From Microcoleus sp. FACHB-831 (GTDB lineage Bacteria; Cyanobacteriota; Cyanobacteriia; Cyanobacteriales; FACHB-T130): 64,000 nt of DNA. The notes below the pieces were generated by a model. The model ran no database searches and was not told the DNA's origin. It was given only the letters and a program-made list of their open reading frames with translations. Within the stretch, counting starts at the first letter, position 1, and each line of letters begins with the position of its first letter. Shown piece by piece: positions 54,000 to 62,973 of this stretch. Location: NCBI RefSeq assembly GCF_014695585.1, contig NZ_JACJON010000026.1, forward strand, positions 16,258 through 80,257. Direction: 5' to 3'. The translations under genes and the position numbers were made by a program.

Positions 54000-55694
54000 C
54001 TACTCAAAGCCTTGCAATATCTGGGTTTGAGTTTCTGGATCGACTTGCTGCCAAGCACGGTTAACCGCACCCAGAACTGCTAGCAAAGATGCCGTGACGA
54101 TATTGGAATGGATGCCAACGCCGTAGAAAGAACCTGGTAAGCTGTCGCCAGCAACCTCAACATAAGCGATCGCAGACGCATTACTTCCCTGACTGAGGGA
54201 GTGTTCGTCGTAACGATCGATGCGAATGCCAAGATTTAGCGCCTTCAGAAATGCATCAATAGGGCCGTTACCTTTTCCGGTGAGCGAAATACGTTTCCCA
54301 TCCATCTCTAGAGATACTGCGATCGCTTGTTCATCGCTGTCTGTTTCCGACAAGTGGTGAGAGAGGTACTTGAACGGCGATACTGCCTGCAAATATTCTT
54401 GCTCAAATAGTTTCCACAGGTCAGGTGCAGACATTTCCTGCCCGGAAGCATCCATTGCCCTTTGCACCACTTGGCTAAACTCGATTTGTAACCTGCGGGG
54501 CAATATCAGGCTGTAATCCCGTTCCAGCAAGAAAGTAATGCCACCCTTACCCGATTGGCTATTCACTCGAATCACCGATTCGTAGCTGCGTCCTACATCT
54601 GTTGGATCTAGTGGCAGATATGGAACTTCCCAAAGTGCATCCGATTTCTGTACCGCCAACCCTTTCTTGATCGCATCTTGGTGGGAACCAGAAAAGGCAG
54701 TAAATACCAAATCCCCAACATACGGATGGCGGGGATGAATTGGCAATTGCGTGCAATCCTCAACCGTTCTCGCCACCATATTGATATCCGAAAAATCCAA
54801 ACCGGGATGGATGCCTTGGGTGTAGAGGTTCAGCGCCAGCGTCACCAGATCGACATTTCCCGTGCGTTCGCCATTGCCAAACAGACAGCCTTCAACTCGA
54901 TCAGCACCTGCCATCTGCGCCAGTTCTGCTGCTGCAACGCCGCACCCGCGATCGTTATGGGGATGGACGCACAAAATTACGCTATCCCTCCGCGCCAAGT
55001 TACGATGCATCCACTCGACTTGATCTGCGAATACATTAGGCGTTGCCACTTCAACAGTTGCAGGCAAATTGATAATTGCCTTGTGCTGCGGCGTGGGTTG
55101 CCAAACATCCAAAACTGCATCGCAAATATCTTTGGCAAAATCCAGTTCAGTTGCGGTAAAGGTTTCTGGCGAGTATTGGAAATACCAATCAGTCTCCGGT
55201 TGCGCTGCGGCAAGTTCGTTCATCAATTGCGCTGCGGATGTTGCCATCTCGATAGTGCCCGCGCGATCGAGATTAAAGACGGTGCGGCGGAAGACTGGAG
55301 AGGTGGCGTTGTAAAGATGCACGATCGCTCGTTTTGCACCTTGCAATGCTTCAAAGGTACGACGGATTAGGTGTTCGCGGGCAGGGGTTAACACCTGAAT
55401 TGTGACGTTATCGGGTATTAATTGCTGCTCGATCAGGCTGCGAACGAAATCAAAGTCAGTTTGTGAAGCGGAGGGAAATGCAACTTCGATTTCTTGAAAC
55501 CCAATCTCGACTAAAAGCTTGAACAGACGTAACTTGCGTTCAACGTGCATCGGCTCGATTAGTGCCTGGTTGCCATCGCGCAAATCGGTACTGAGCCAGA
55601 TGGGAGGATGGGTAATGGTTTTCGAGGGCCAAGTGCGGTCGGGTAAGTTAATTGGGGCAAATGAACAATATTTGGTTGCGGGATGCTTCAACAC
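54000..55694 (-). CDS. leuA: 2-isopropylmalate synthase LeuA (class 2)
   Basis: LeuA condenses acetyl-CoA with 2-ketoisovalerate, the first step of leucine synthesis. [26 protein letters not shown] and [10 protein letters not shown] (metal His residues) mark the catalytic barrel; the C-terminal region from about residue 430 is the leucine-sensing domain ([13 protein letters not shown]). The 564-residue length and [20 protein letters not shown] fit the yeast/actinobacterial-like type. The start GTG at 55694 (then Leu-Lys) is preferred; TTG at 55691 is next. It overlaps the stop of a short upstream ORF. Confidence 0.93.
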   Translation of the reverse strand: MLKHPATKYCSFAPINLPDRTWPSKTITHPPIWLSTDLRDGNQALIEPMHVERKLRLFKLLVEIGFQEIEVAFPSASQTDFDFVRSLIEQQLIPDNVTIQVLTPAREHLIRRTFEALQGAKRAIVHLYNATSPVFRRTVFNLDRAGTIEMATSAAQLMNELAAAQPETDWYFQYSPETFTATELDFAKDICDAVLDVWQPTPQHKAIINLPATVEVATPNVFADQVEWMHRNLARRDSVILCVHPHNDRGCGVAAAELAQMAGADRVEGCLFGNGERTGNVDLVTLALNLYTQGIHPGLDFSDINMVARTVEDCTQLPIHPRHPYVGDLVFTAFSGSHQDAIKKGLAVQKSDALWEVPYLPLDPTDVGRSYESVIRVNSQSGKGGITFLLERDYSLILPRRLQIEFSQVVQRAMDASGQEMSAPDLWKLFEQEYLQAVSPFKYLSHHLSETDSDEQAIAVSLEMDGKRISLTGKGNGPIDAFLKALNLGIRIDRYDEHSLSQGSNASAIAYVEVAGDSLPGSFYGVGIHSNIVTASLLAVLGAVNRAWQQVDPETQTQILQGFE

Positions 55695-55843
55695 GATCGA
55701 TGTTTCCTATATTTTTGGTGTTTGTGAGATGTTGTGGCGATCGCATTCGAGTTAAATAAGGAGTTGCCAGGTTGCGACGCAGACCAATCCTGACAACCCA
55801 CCAAGAGTCGCAGTAACATCTCAAGTGCTGTATGAAGTCGCAT
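55688..55843 (-). CDS. Short ORF coupled to leuA (possible leader peptide)
   Basis: This 51-residue frame starts with ATG at 55843; GGAG is seven bases upstream, an excellent ribosome binding site. The N-terminal part is leucine-rich ([16 protein letters not shown], six Leu in 16), then [16 protein letters not shown] and a basic tail. Its stop (TGA) lies at 55688-55690, overlapping the leuA start region, so leuA translation is likely coupled. It could be a leader for leucine-responsive control or simply a small protein; no downstream attenuator hairpin is obvious. Confidence 0.6.
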   Translation of the reverse strand: MRLHTALEMLLRLLVGCQDWSASQPGNSLFNSNAIATTSHKHQKYRKHRSC

Positions 55844-56373
55844 AAGAATCTCCAAAAAATTGGTTAATGAATGGAAATGCCGCACTTGCCCGCGTAGGCA
55901 AGGAGGTTTAGGCTGGAAATGGAAAAAATCGATTTAAGTGGTAAAAAATTATTTGCGCGCAAGGCGCAGCAGCAGCCCTAGCCCTAGTAGTTGGCTAGTG
56001 GAGTTGTGTAGAAATTGCTGCCGTGTAAGCATGAGATGGAGACAATGAACTATGGATATATTAGCCCTAGACATTACAGGGGTCAATATTCAGATAGGCA
56101 TACTTTGCCAATATAGCGCCAATTAACTTGCGATCGCACGGGGATTAAGTGGCGAATTTTTCTGAGGGATGCAGTTGCACGCCTAATTACTGGACTAAAG
56201 GGCGATCGCCTGAGAAACTAAAGGATCGATGGTTTGGGTAAAGCTTTCTCTCCTTCTGGCAGTTCTATCAAATGTACTTTCCCCTAAAGGCGGAAGATGG
56301 CTTTGCTATATGGATGCGAATATCCTGGCATCATGATTAATTATTCTTGTTTAAAGCAGGGGGAACTTAAGTA
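55844..56373. other. Intergenic region between leuA leader and the small gene
   Basis: The 530 bp contain no supported gene. The small plus-strand frame near 56052 lacks a ribosome binding site and is rejected. Promoters for leuA (minus) and the 78-residue gene (plus) should be here. Confidence 0.5.
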
Positions 56374-56610
56374 ATGCGGTGTGTAATTAGTAGTCGTGCG
56401 GGGCAAGTTTTGGCAAAGGGTCGATTGATTCTTCACAAGTCCGATAATGGCGAATTGCGCTTGGATTTGCAAACTGATGGGGGTACATTGCTCCAGGGTG
56501 GAATAATTGACCCGGATGGGAATATGGAATCAGCAAGTCAAGTGTTATTTCGTCAGTTCTTTCAAGTCTGGGGTATGAGCGATTTGACCTTGAGTGTAAC
56601 GCTCAAATAA
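56374..56610 (+). CDS. Small hypothetical protein, 78 aa
   Basis: The protein is soluble and beta-rich (GRLILHKSDNGELRLDLQTD, TLLQGGIIDPDGN). I do not recognise a domain. Its last 23 codons and stop are included in a perfect 76-bp tandem duplication that follows. GGGGGAAC is placed before the ATG at 56374, a plausible ribosome binding site. Codon use is host-like. Confidence 0.65.
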   Translation: MRCVISSRAGQVLAKGRLILHKSDNGELRLDLQTDGGTLLQGGIIDPDGNMESASQVLFRQFFQVWGMSDLTLSVTLK

Positions 56611-56692
56611 GGCTTTAGTGTTATTTCGTCAGTTCTTTCAAGTCTGGGGTATGAGCGATTTGACCTTGAGTGTAACGCTCAAATAAGGCTTT
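56541..56692. repeat. Perfect 76-bp tandem duplication
   Basis: Positions 56541-56616 and 56617-56692 are identical over all 76 bases. The first copy contains the 3' end of the small gene, its stop and six further bases; the second is noncoding. The unit is not a multiple of three, and its perfect state points to a recent event. Confidence 0.95.
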
Positions 56693-56944
56693 ATGTAATT
56701 AAATAGCACGGAACATTACTCAAGTTCGCGATACCGTGCTAGAAATCGCAATGGCATAAACTGTCCCCGGCGATCGCACGAACAAAGGCCAAAGATAAAA
56801 AGTGCGATCGCTCTCTATAAAGCAGGATTTTAGTCAGAAACAGATCTTAGGCTTCTTATTATTAACGCTAACTTTTGGAGAGCAGCGATCGCACTTTTTT
56901 AGTGAAGTTTGAGTTGTAAGCGATCGCCTACAACTCAACGGAAG

Positions 56945-57577
56945 TTACCCGCACACTTTTTTGACGCTGGGAAGCTTGCTAACCTCATCCCACCAAGTCC
57001 GCAGTTTAGGAGTTTGAGTAGTAATTACATCGAACTCTGGAGTCTGGGAAAGGTAAATAAAAATTGGTATGAGGTAGAAATCAGGAATACTCAGTTCGCT
57101 ACCTAGCAGATAAGGGCTACCAACAGTTAGCGACTCAATCGCCTCTGCTGCTGTTTTTGCAGGTGCGACAGCATTTTTCACCTTATTCTCATCAGTTTTG
57201 CCACCCTGAGTCGGCACAATCACGCGCTGTATTACAATTGTCAAAATTGCATTTGGATAGAGGTAGCTATCAATAATTGCTATAATCTGGCGCATCCGTG
57301 CCCGCTCTAGGGGATTGGCCGGGCTAAACTTGTTATGTGCTACGACAGTATCGAGATAGTCGGTAATGGCACTCGTTTCATAAATCACTTCGCCATCAAT
57401 TTCGAGGGTCGGAACCTTACCAAATGGATTCTTAGCCAGGTATTCTGCTGACTGATTTTCACCGTTGAAAATACCGATTTCTTTGAGAGCGTAGTCTGCG
57501 CTTGATTCTTCAAGCAGCAGCCGGACGGTACGGACATAAGTACTTACAGGAGTTCCGTAAACAGTAAGGTTCGCCAT
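56945..57577 (-). CDS. Glutathione S-transferase
   Basis: The thioredoxin-like N-terminal domain (LTVYGTPVSTYVRTVRLLLE; KNPFGKVPTLEIDGEVIYET, with ETSAI as glutathione site) is followed by the helical C-terminal domain. No specific class is assigned. ATG at 57577 (MANLTVYG) is chosen; the upstream extension of 25 codons is not family-like. Detoxification or redox role. Confidence 0.9.
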   Translation of the reverse strand: MANLTVYGTPVSTYVRTVRLLLEESSADYALKEIGIFNGENQSAEYLAKNPFGKVPTLEIDGEVIYETSAITDYLDTVVAHNKFSPANPLERARMRQIIAIIDSYLYPNAILTIVIQRVIVPTQGGKTDENKVKNAVAPAKTAAEAIESLTVGSPYLLGSELSIPDFYLIPIFIYLSQTPEFDVITTQTPKLRTWWDEVSKLPSVKKVCG

Positions 57578-57756
57578 TGTTCTTAGATTCTTAATCAACA
57601 ATCCAACATTAACAAGAATACTCTTTCTCCAAGCGCGATCGCATTCCTTCACTTGTCAACTAACCCAAGACTAATACAGGACTGCTTTCATTGCGCGATC
57701 GCTCAACTTGAATTACTAAATTCCTGCTACTTAGAGCATTTCAAGCAAAGCAAAAC

Positions 57757-59112
57757 TTACTTAATTTGAGCCAAAGCTTGCTCATCGCCTAAATCTTGCA
57801 AGAATCTGTTTTTGTCGAATGTATATTCTTGACCCAGAAAATCTAGGATTTTTTCTGTATCATATTCGGCATTTTGCAAACAAGTTGAAGCCCCAGGAGA
57901 AGGCGTTATGTTAAACAAAATATTCTCCCCTACAATTTTAGCTTCTCCCATTTCTAGGCGCTTATTCTTGAGGTTAACAATTTGAGGTCTGATCCCTCCA
58001 TACCCTTTTGCAAGCTGTAGATCGCTTAATTTTATTGAAGGAACAATTTTTTGAACTTCTTTTAAAAATAACCTCTTGCCTATTATAGGTATATCGTAAA
58101 TATAGTTCTTCAGAATATATCTGAATATCACTTTGTCGGAAAGGATATTAAAGAAGCTCAAGAAAGCATTAACGCTAAGTCCAGCCGTTCGGAAATAATC
58201 AAAGATAGTAGCATAGTTACGCGCTTCCAACAAAAGACTAACCTTCGCAGTAGGGCCAAATCTAGTCTTACTTTGATCGTGAACCTCTGAATCTCCATGA
58301 ATAGCTGCAAAAGGTATTTTTTTGAGTTGTACGGTATAGACTTTACCGTTTAAAACTCCTGGTGCCAGGTAAAAATTTCCAGCCACATCCAACAGCGCTA
58401 AATCTTTTCCATACCCTAGAGATTTGGCAAATAGTAAACTATAAGCTGCCGCTGTAAAAACAACAACCTTAGCAACCACAACTTCTTTATCGGTCTGAAT
58501 CTTGTATAACTCTCCTTCTTTCTGGATACTCTTAACCTTTGTACTCATCCTTAAATCAATTCTTTCTTGAGCGCTAGCCATTGAATTCTTTAGAAAGGAT
58601 TGAGCTAATTTCTGAAAGTCTATTGTGTACCCCTCTTCAGTAAATAAACCACTAATTTCTTCTTGAGGCGATCTATCTTTGACTAAATTAGGTTCAACTG
58701 CTTCTATCTCCTCTTTATTAATTAATTTCAGTTTTGGAAATAACGCTTTAAATTCTTTGTATCTTTGTCTAAGTTCTTCATTTTGTTCTTCTCCTATACC
58801 CAAAACCATTTTGTGATATTTGCTATAAATTTCTTGATGCGGGTCATTCCTCAAAATATAGTTTTTAACTAAGCTGGCAGCTTTGTTTACTTGCCGTGCT
58901 TTTTCCAAAGTGTAGTTAGTTTCTATATCCCCAAAATGAAGCGTTTGGCTGTTGCTAGTTTTATGAGAATTACCTAGAGCTACTTCTGGATGTTTCTCTA
59001 TCAAAGCAATGCGTTTTATGTTAGTATAATTGCTCAAACTATATAGTAAAGCGGTTCCGGAGATTCCGCCTCCAACGATTGCTACTTCATAAATGCCCTT
59101 TTCGAGTTGCAT
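57757..59112 (-). CDS. FAD-dependent malate:quinone oxidoreductase-like protein
   Basis: The FAD-binding start is YEVAIVGGGISGTALLYSL, then LIEKHPEVALGNSHKTSNSQ, ending with GYGGIRPQIV and ITPSPGASTCLQNA, segments shared with malate:quinone oxidoreductases and related 2-hydroxyacid oxidases. The length, 451, is slightly shorter than classic Mqo (about 490), so the true substrate is open. The gene is AT-rich, Lys/Ile-rich, and lacks HIP1 sites, in contrast to its neighbours, which suggests acquisition. ATG at 59112. Confidence 0.75.
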   Translation of the reverse strand: MQLEKGIYEVAIVGGGISGTALLYSLSNYTNIKRIALIEKHPEVALGNSHKTSNSQTLHFGDIETNYTLEKARQVNKAASLVKNYILRNDPHQEIYSKYHKMVLGIGEEQNEELRQRYKEFKALFPKLKLINKEEIEAVEPNLVKDRSPQEEISGLFTEEGYTIDFQKLAQSFLKNSMASAQERIDLRMSTKVKSIQKEGELYKIQTDKEVVVAKVVVFTAAAYSLLFAKSLGYGKDLALLDVAGNFYLAPGVLNGKVYTVQLKKIPFAAIHGDSEVHDQSKTRFGPTAKVSLLLEARNYATIFDYFRTAGLSVNAFLSFFNILSDKVIFRYILKNYIYDIPIIGKRLFLKEVQKIVPSIKLSDLQLAKGYGGIRPQIVNLKNKRLEMGEAKIVGENILFNITPSPGASTCLQNAEYDTEKILDFLGQEYTFDKNRFLQDLGDEQALAQIK

Positions 59113-59175
59113 ATTATCTCCAAAATCTTAACAAAGAATACAAAATTTACTTTAAAAAGTTGTAGCTTCTTCTAC

Positions 59176-59203
59176 AATCTATCTAGTATAGAGTAGATAG
59201 ATT
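59176..59203. promoter_or_regulatory. 10-bp inverted repeat upstream of the Mqo-like gene
   Basis: AATCTATCTA and TAGATAGATT are perfect complements around an eight-base loop, 64 bp before the start codon. It may be an operator or a leader hairpin. The rest of the 319-bp gap up to the pseudouridine synthase gene has nothing I can assign. Confidence 0.45.
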
Positions 59204-59431
59204 TAAAACATCTCTAAAAAACAAAAATCGAATACATCAAGAAAGTGTAGTGCTATCTGTATCGCAATTGACCAATCACCCACTATCATAATTGTTTTTA
59301 TAATAACAAGTCTTTAAGGGAAAATTAACCACTCCACAGTTATAGTAGCGCTCCTTCGTGAGGTAGAAAAGTAGCAGTACGCTCCCAATGCTACCGATGT
59401 ACGTTCGACACCAGACTAGCGATCGCGCCCA

Positions 59432-61147
59432 GTGTCAGATGAGATAATCTCAGGCATAGGAGTAAGCCAATTTGCGATCGCACCTTCTATGTTAGTTCTT
59501 CATCCGCTCTCAAATTTCATAGGCTGCAATTGTGCTGTCAGCGACTCATCTCCCAGCTATTACTATGAAGGGCGTTGTCCTCAAAGTGGCGAACTACTCA
59601 AACTGCCCCGCACTGCTTTGGTAGAGGCGATCGCTTATGGTTTGATGCAACACCTTGCAAAAGATGAGCGTTATTCCAGTGAGGGCAAGATGTATGGAAT
59701 ACTGCTCGTTGAACTGCCTGATGGCGAACAACGAGTACTTCAAGCATTCTCCGGTCTTTTGAACGGTAACAGTATTGTTGATGGTTGGGTGCCGCCAATT
59801 CCGGGACGAGATGAAGTTGCCTTAGAGGAAGCCCGCACTTTAGCCGAATTAGAAGCTATCAAACAAGAACTTATTAAGTTGAAACAACTTCCAGAACGGC
59901 AGCACTATGAAACGCGATCGCGCGAGTTCGATCGGCAGTTGCAACAAATGAGCGATCGTCATCGAGATTGCAAACAGCAACGACAGCAAAAACGTCAGCT
60001 ATTGTGCGAAACCCTCTGTGAAGAAGCGCTAACTATTGCCCTCGAACAACTTGACGAAGAAAGCCGTCAGCATGGAATTGAGCGACGGCAACTCAAACGC
60101 CAGCAAAATCAGGTGTTGCAACCGCTAAAGCAGTTAATTGAAGAGACGGATGCACGGATGCGCGAACTGAAACAACGGCGTAAACAGTTATCCCGCCAAC
60201 TGCAAGCTCAGATGCACGCCGCCTACAGCCTGACTAATTTTTCCGGGCAGTCTCTATCGTTGCAGCAATTGATGCCAGGAGGCTCCATGCCCACTGGTAC
60301 GGGAGACTGTTGCGCCCCAAAGCTGCTACACTATGCGGCTAAACATAATTTAAAACCCCTGGCAATGGCAGAGTTTTGGTGGGGGTCATCCTCAGCCGAT
60401 GGCGACAAAATTCAGGGAGAATTCTACGGAGCTTGTGCAGAACGCTGTCAGCCATTGATGGGGTTTCTGCTGTCGGGATTGAAACCTAACCCCCCAAACC
60501 CCTTCCCTTGCAGGGGAGAGGTTCCCATCCTTTACGAAGATGAATGGCTGATTGCCGTAAATAAACCCGCAGGCTTGCTATCGGTTCCCGGTCGTTACAG
60601 CGATCGCCAGGATAGCGTTATCAGTCGCCTGCGTAATCTTTTACCTGATGGCATGGCGCTTATGGCAGTGCATCGCTTGGATCGAGAAACTTCTGGTATT
60701 CTCCTGCTGGCACGCGATCGCTCATCTTATCGCCACGTTAGCCAGCAGTTTCAGCAGCGCCAAGTACGCAAGATTTATGAAGCGATACTTTCCGGTTTGG
60801 TGACAGTTGAGCAAGGTGCGATCTCGTTACCGCTATGGGGAGATCCTGAAAATCGCCCTTATCAAAAAGTTGACGAAGAACGCGGTAAACCCAGCTTGAC
60901 TCGCTTCCAAGCGATCGCGACAGAAGGAGGCTGCACGAGAATAGAGTTTATGCCCCTAACAGGACGCACCCATCAGATCCGCGTTCACGCTGCTCATCCG
61001 CGAGGACTTGGGGTAACTATATTGGGCGATCGCCTCTATGGATGCCATGCCGTTGCCAATCGCTTACATCTGCACGCCAGGGAACTTTGCTTTCAGCACC
61101 CGCAATCTGGCCAAACCCTCCACCTACAAGCAAAGACACCATTTTGA
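59432..61147 (+). CDS. RluA-family pseudouridine synthase with long N-terminal extension
   Basis: Residues 360-571 are the RluA catalytic domain: LIAVNKPAGLLSVPG, the catalytic AVHRLDRETSGILLLAR, then PLTGRTHQIRVHAAH. The first 350 residues form an extra domain containing a long charged coiled coil (residues 130-265; LQQMSDRHRDCKQQRQQKRQ) also common in cyanobacterial relatives. It would modify uridine in rRNA or tRNA. A dispersed repeat is captured between the two parts. GTG at 59432 is taken; ATG at 59489 is the alternative. Confidence 0.88.
   Translation: MSDEIISGIGVSQFAIAPSMLVLHPLSNFIGCNCAVSDSSPSYYYEGRCPQSGELLKLPRTALVEAIAYGLMQHLAKDERYSSEGKMYGILLVELPDGEQRVLQAFSGLLNGNSIVDGWVPPIPGRDEVALEEARTLAELEAIKQELIKLKQLPERQHYETRSREFDRQLQQMSDRHRDCKQQRQQKRQLLCETLCEEALTIALEQLDEESRQHGIERRQLKRQQNQVLQPLKQLIEETDARMRELKQRRKQLSRQLQAQMHAAYSLTNFSGQSLSLQQLMPGGSMPTGTGDCCAPKLLHYAAKHNLKPLAMAEFWWGSSSADGDKIQGEFYGACAERCQPLMGFLLSGLKPNPPNPFPCRGEVPILYEDEWLIAVNKPAGLLSVPGRYSDRQDSVISRLRNLLPDGMALMAVHRLDRETSGILLLARDRSSYRHVSQQFQQRQVRKIYEAILSGLVTVEQGAISLPLWGDPENRPYQKVDEERGKPSLTRFQAIATEGGCTRIEFMPLTGRTHQIRVHAAHPRGLGVTILGDRLYGCHAVANRLHLHARELCFQHPQSGQTLHLQAKTPF
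60485..60521. repeat. C-rich/G-rich dispersed repeat inside the pseudouridine synthase gene
   Basis: The segment begins CCTAACCCCCCAAACCCC and ends GCAGGGGAGAGG, a pattern common between cyanobacterial genes. In frame it gives LKPNPPNPFPCRGE between the extension and the catalytic domain. Confidence 0.7.
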
Positions 61148-61270
61148 TGACATCCACCCCAACACCTTTATGTTAAGTAATGTAACACTTCTTGCCTTCG
61201 CCCCTTGAAATGCCAACGCTGTGTTAACTTAAGGAACAGGAACGAAATTCGGTTTTAGCGTTTGTTTTTA

Positions 61271-61306
61271 GTATTGACAGGCTTTTTCCTTTTGGTATTG
61301 ACAGGC
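61271..61306 (+). promoter_or_regulatory. Duplicated GTATTGACAGGC upstream of the RRM gene
   Basis: GTATTGACAGGC occurs at 61271-61282 and 61295-61306, exactly 24 bp apart; each has a TTGACA -35 element. No good -10 is spaced correctly after the second copy except the weak CATCCT. Likely a tandem promoter or a binding site pair. Confidence 0.5.
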
Positions 61307-61356
61307 ATTTCTCCGAAATCTCATCCTCTACACCTATTTGATTTTGGAGACAAAAT

Positions 61357-61683
61357 ATGTCTATTTATGTAGGCAATCTTTCTTACGACGTTAATCAAGA
61401 AGACCTGAGTGCAGTTTTTGCAGAATACGGTACTGTAAAGCGCGTTCAGCTTCCCACAGACCGCGAAACAGGTCGTCTGCGCGGCTTTGCTTTTGTGGAA
61501 ATGAATGCTGAAGCTGAAGAAACGGCAGCCATTGAAGCCCTTGACGGTGCTGAGTGGATGGGCCGCGACATGAAAGTTAACAAAGCTAAGCCCCGCGAAG
61601 ACAGAGGTTCTTTTGGCGGTGGTGGCGGTGGCGGTGGTGGCGGCGGTGGTCGTCGCAACGACGGCTTTTCTCGCCGCTACTAA
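61357..61683 (+). CDS. RRM-type RNA-binding protein with glycine-rich tail
   Basis: One RRM covers residues 1-82: RNP2 [10 protein letters not shown] and RNP1 [10 protein letters not shown]. The tail is a run of about a dozen glycines ending [10 protein letters not shown]. This is the cyanobacterial Rbp type, often cold induced. GGAGAC precedes the ATG at 61357. Upstream is a duplicated -35-like element. Confidence 0.93.
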   Translation: MSIYVGNLSYDVNQEDLSAVFAEYGTVKRVQLPTDRETGRLRGFAFVEMNAEAEETAAIEALDGAEWMGRDMKVNKAKPREDRGSFGGGGGGGGGGGGRRNDGFSRRY

Positions 61684-61853
61684 GCTCTAAGACTAAGTAA
61701 TTTTAGCTCCTTGGTAGTGGCTGATAGCATAGCATTTGCCGCTGCCTGAGCTTCATTAGTCTCAGTAGCCCATAATAATCTAACTAGAAAGGCTTAAGCA
61801 TTGCTGCTTGAGCCTTTTCTATATGCTTGCAGTAACAAAAAGTGGCTGACCCT

Positions 61854-62960
61854 TCAAAAAGACCCGCGCAAAACACTGATTCCAAAACCAGACAAACCAC
61901 CGCCAGAACCGATAGCAAGAGTTTTGCCATCAGGACTAAAAGCGATGCTGCTGGTGTATAAGCGACCAAGAGTTTGGTCGTTAATAGAAGCTTCAAAGAG
62001 AGTTTTAACTAGCGTTCCAGTCCGCAAATTCCACACCTTGACTGAATTATCCCAAGAAGTAGTAACAAGCTTCTGGCTATCGGCGCTAATCGAAATGGAA
62101 CCGGAACCTGCTGGTATGGTGTGAAGCAATTGCTTTGTTCTCAGGTTCCATATTTTGATGGAATCGGCAACGCTAACAAGAGTCTGGCCATCGGGAGCGA
62201 TCGCGATAGAACTAATTAGGCTAGTATGTCCTTCAAGAGTACCCAGCAGTTTTCCCGTCTTGATGTCCCATAGCTTAATGCTGGTGTCGTTAGTGGTATT
62301 TTTTTGCTCGACATTATCTCCACCGCCAGTAGCAAACAACTGCCCGTTTGGACTCAGAGCAATCGAGAAAGTTGGCGTTGATTGTGGATTGATGGTATGT
62401 AATAATTTGCCTGTTTTGATATTCCATACCAACACTTTCTTGTCATCACCGACACTTACTAAAGTTTGCCCATCTGGACTAATAGTAAGGTGAGTGACCT
62501 GTTGTGAATGCCCGTTCAAGGTGCGGAGAAGTTTGTTAGTTTTCAGGTTCCAGACCTTAATTGTTTTGTCATTAGCCTGTGCTTTACGGTCAACAGTAAT
62601 TAAGGTTTGTGCATCAGGGGTAATGGCTACGACACCTGCGGCATATACTTTCTCATTCAGGGTACGCACCAGCTTACCTGTCTTGAGGTTCCACAGCTTG
62701 ATAGCTTCACCAGGACTGTGGCTCACAAGAGTTTGACCATTAGCGCTGAATTTCAGAAAATTAACATCGTTTTTCTGTCCGCTTAAACTGTAGATTTGCT
62801 GATAGTCTCTTTTGGAGCTAGAGGCGGTTGGTGTGGTTGAGCTGGGTTGTGTTGGGGATTGTGCTTTTAATGGGAGTATATTGATTGCACCAGTGGAAAT
62901 TGTTGCAATAATACCCAAAGCGATCGCGTTTTTCCAAGGCAATTGATTAAAATTCTTCAT
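61854..62960 (-). CDS. Secreted WD40 beta-propeller protein
   Basis: A signal peptide (NAIALGIIATISTGAINILP, then LKAQ) and a Ser/Thr/Pro linker precede seven WD-like repeats, each with a core such as PDGQTLVSV and IKLWNLKTGKL; the seventh ends GSGGGLSGFGISVL. Seven blades give a full propeller, likely a periplasmic interaction platform. ATG at 62960 (MKNFNQLP) is preferred; the frame extends upstream but overlaps the GUN4 gene. It is 14 bp after that gene, in one operon. Confidence 0.88.
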   Translation of the reverse strand: MKNFNQLPWKNAIALGIIATISTGAINILPLKAQSPTQPSSTTPTASSSKRDYQQIYSLSGQKNDVNFLKFSANGQTLVSHSPGEAIKLWNLKTGKLVRTLNEKVYAAGVVAITPDAQTLITVDRKAQANDKTIKVWNLKTNKLLRTLNGHSQQVTHLTISPDGQTLVSVGDDKKVLVWNIKTGKLLHTINPQSTPTFSIALSPNGQLFATGGGDNVEQKNTTNDTSIKLWDIKTGKLLGTLEGHTSLISSIAIAPDGQTLVSVADSIKIWNLRTKQLLHTIPAGSGSISISADSQKLVTTSWDNSVKVWNLRTGTLVKTLFEASINDQTLGRLYTSSIAFSPDGKTLAIGSGGGLSGFGISVLRGSF

Positions 62961-62973
62961 TAGATTGAAATAA

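Noticed and set aside
56029..56130. Small plus-strand ORF near 56052
   Set aside because: About 24 codons, no ribosome binding site, no recognisable features.
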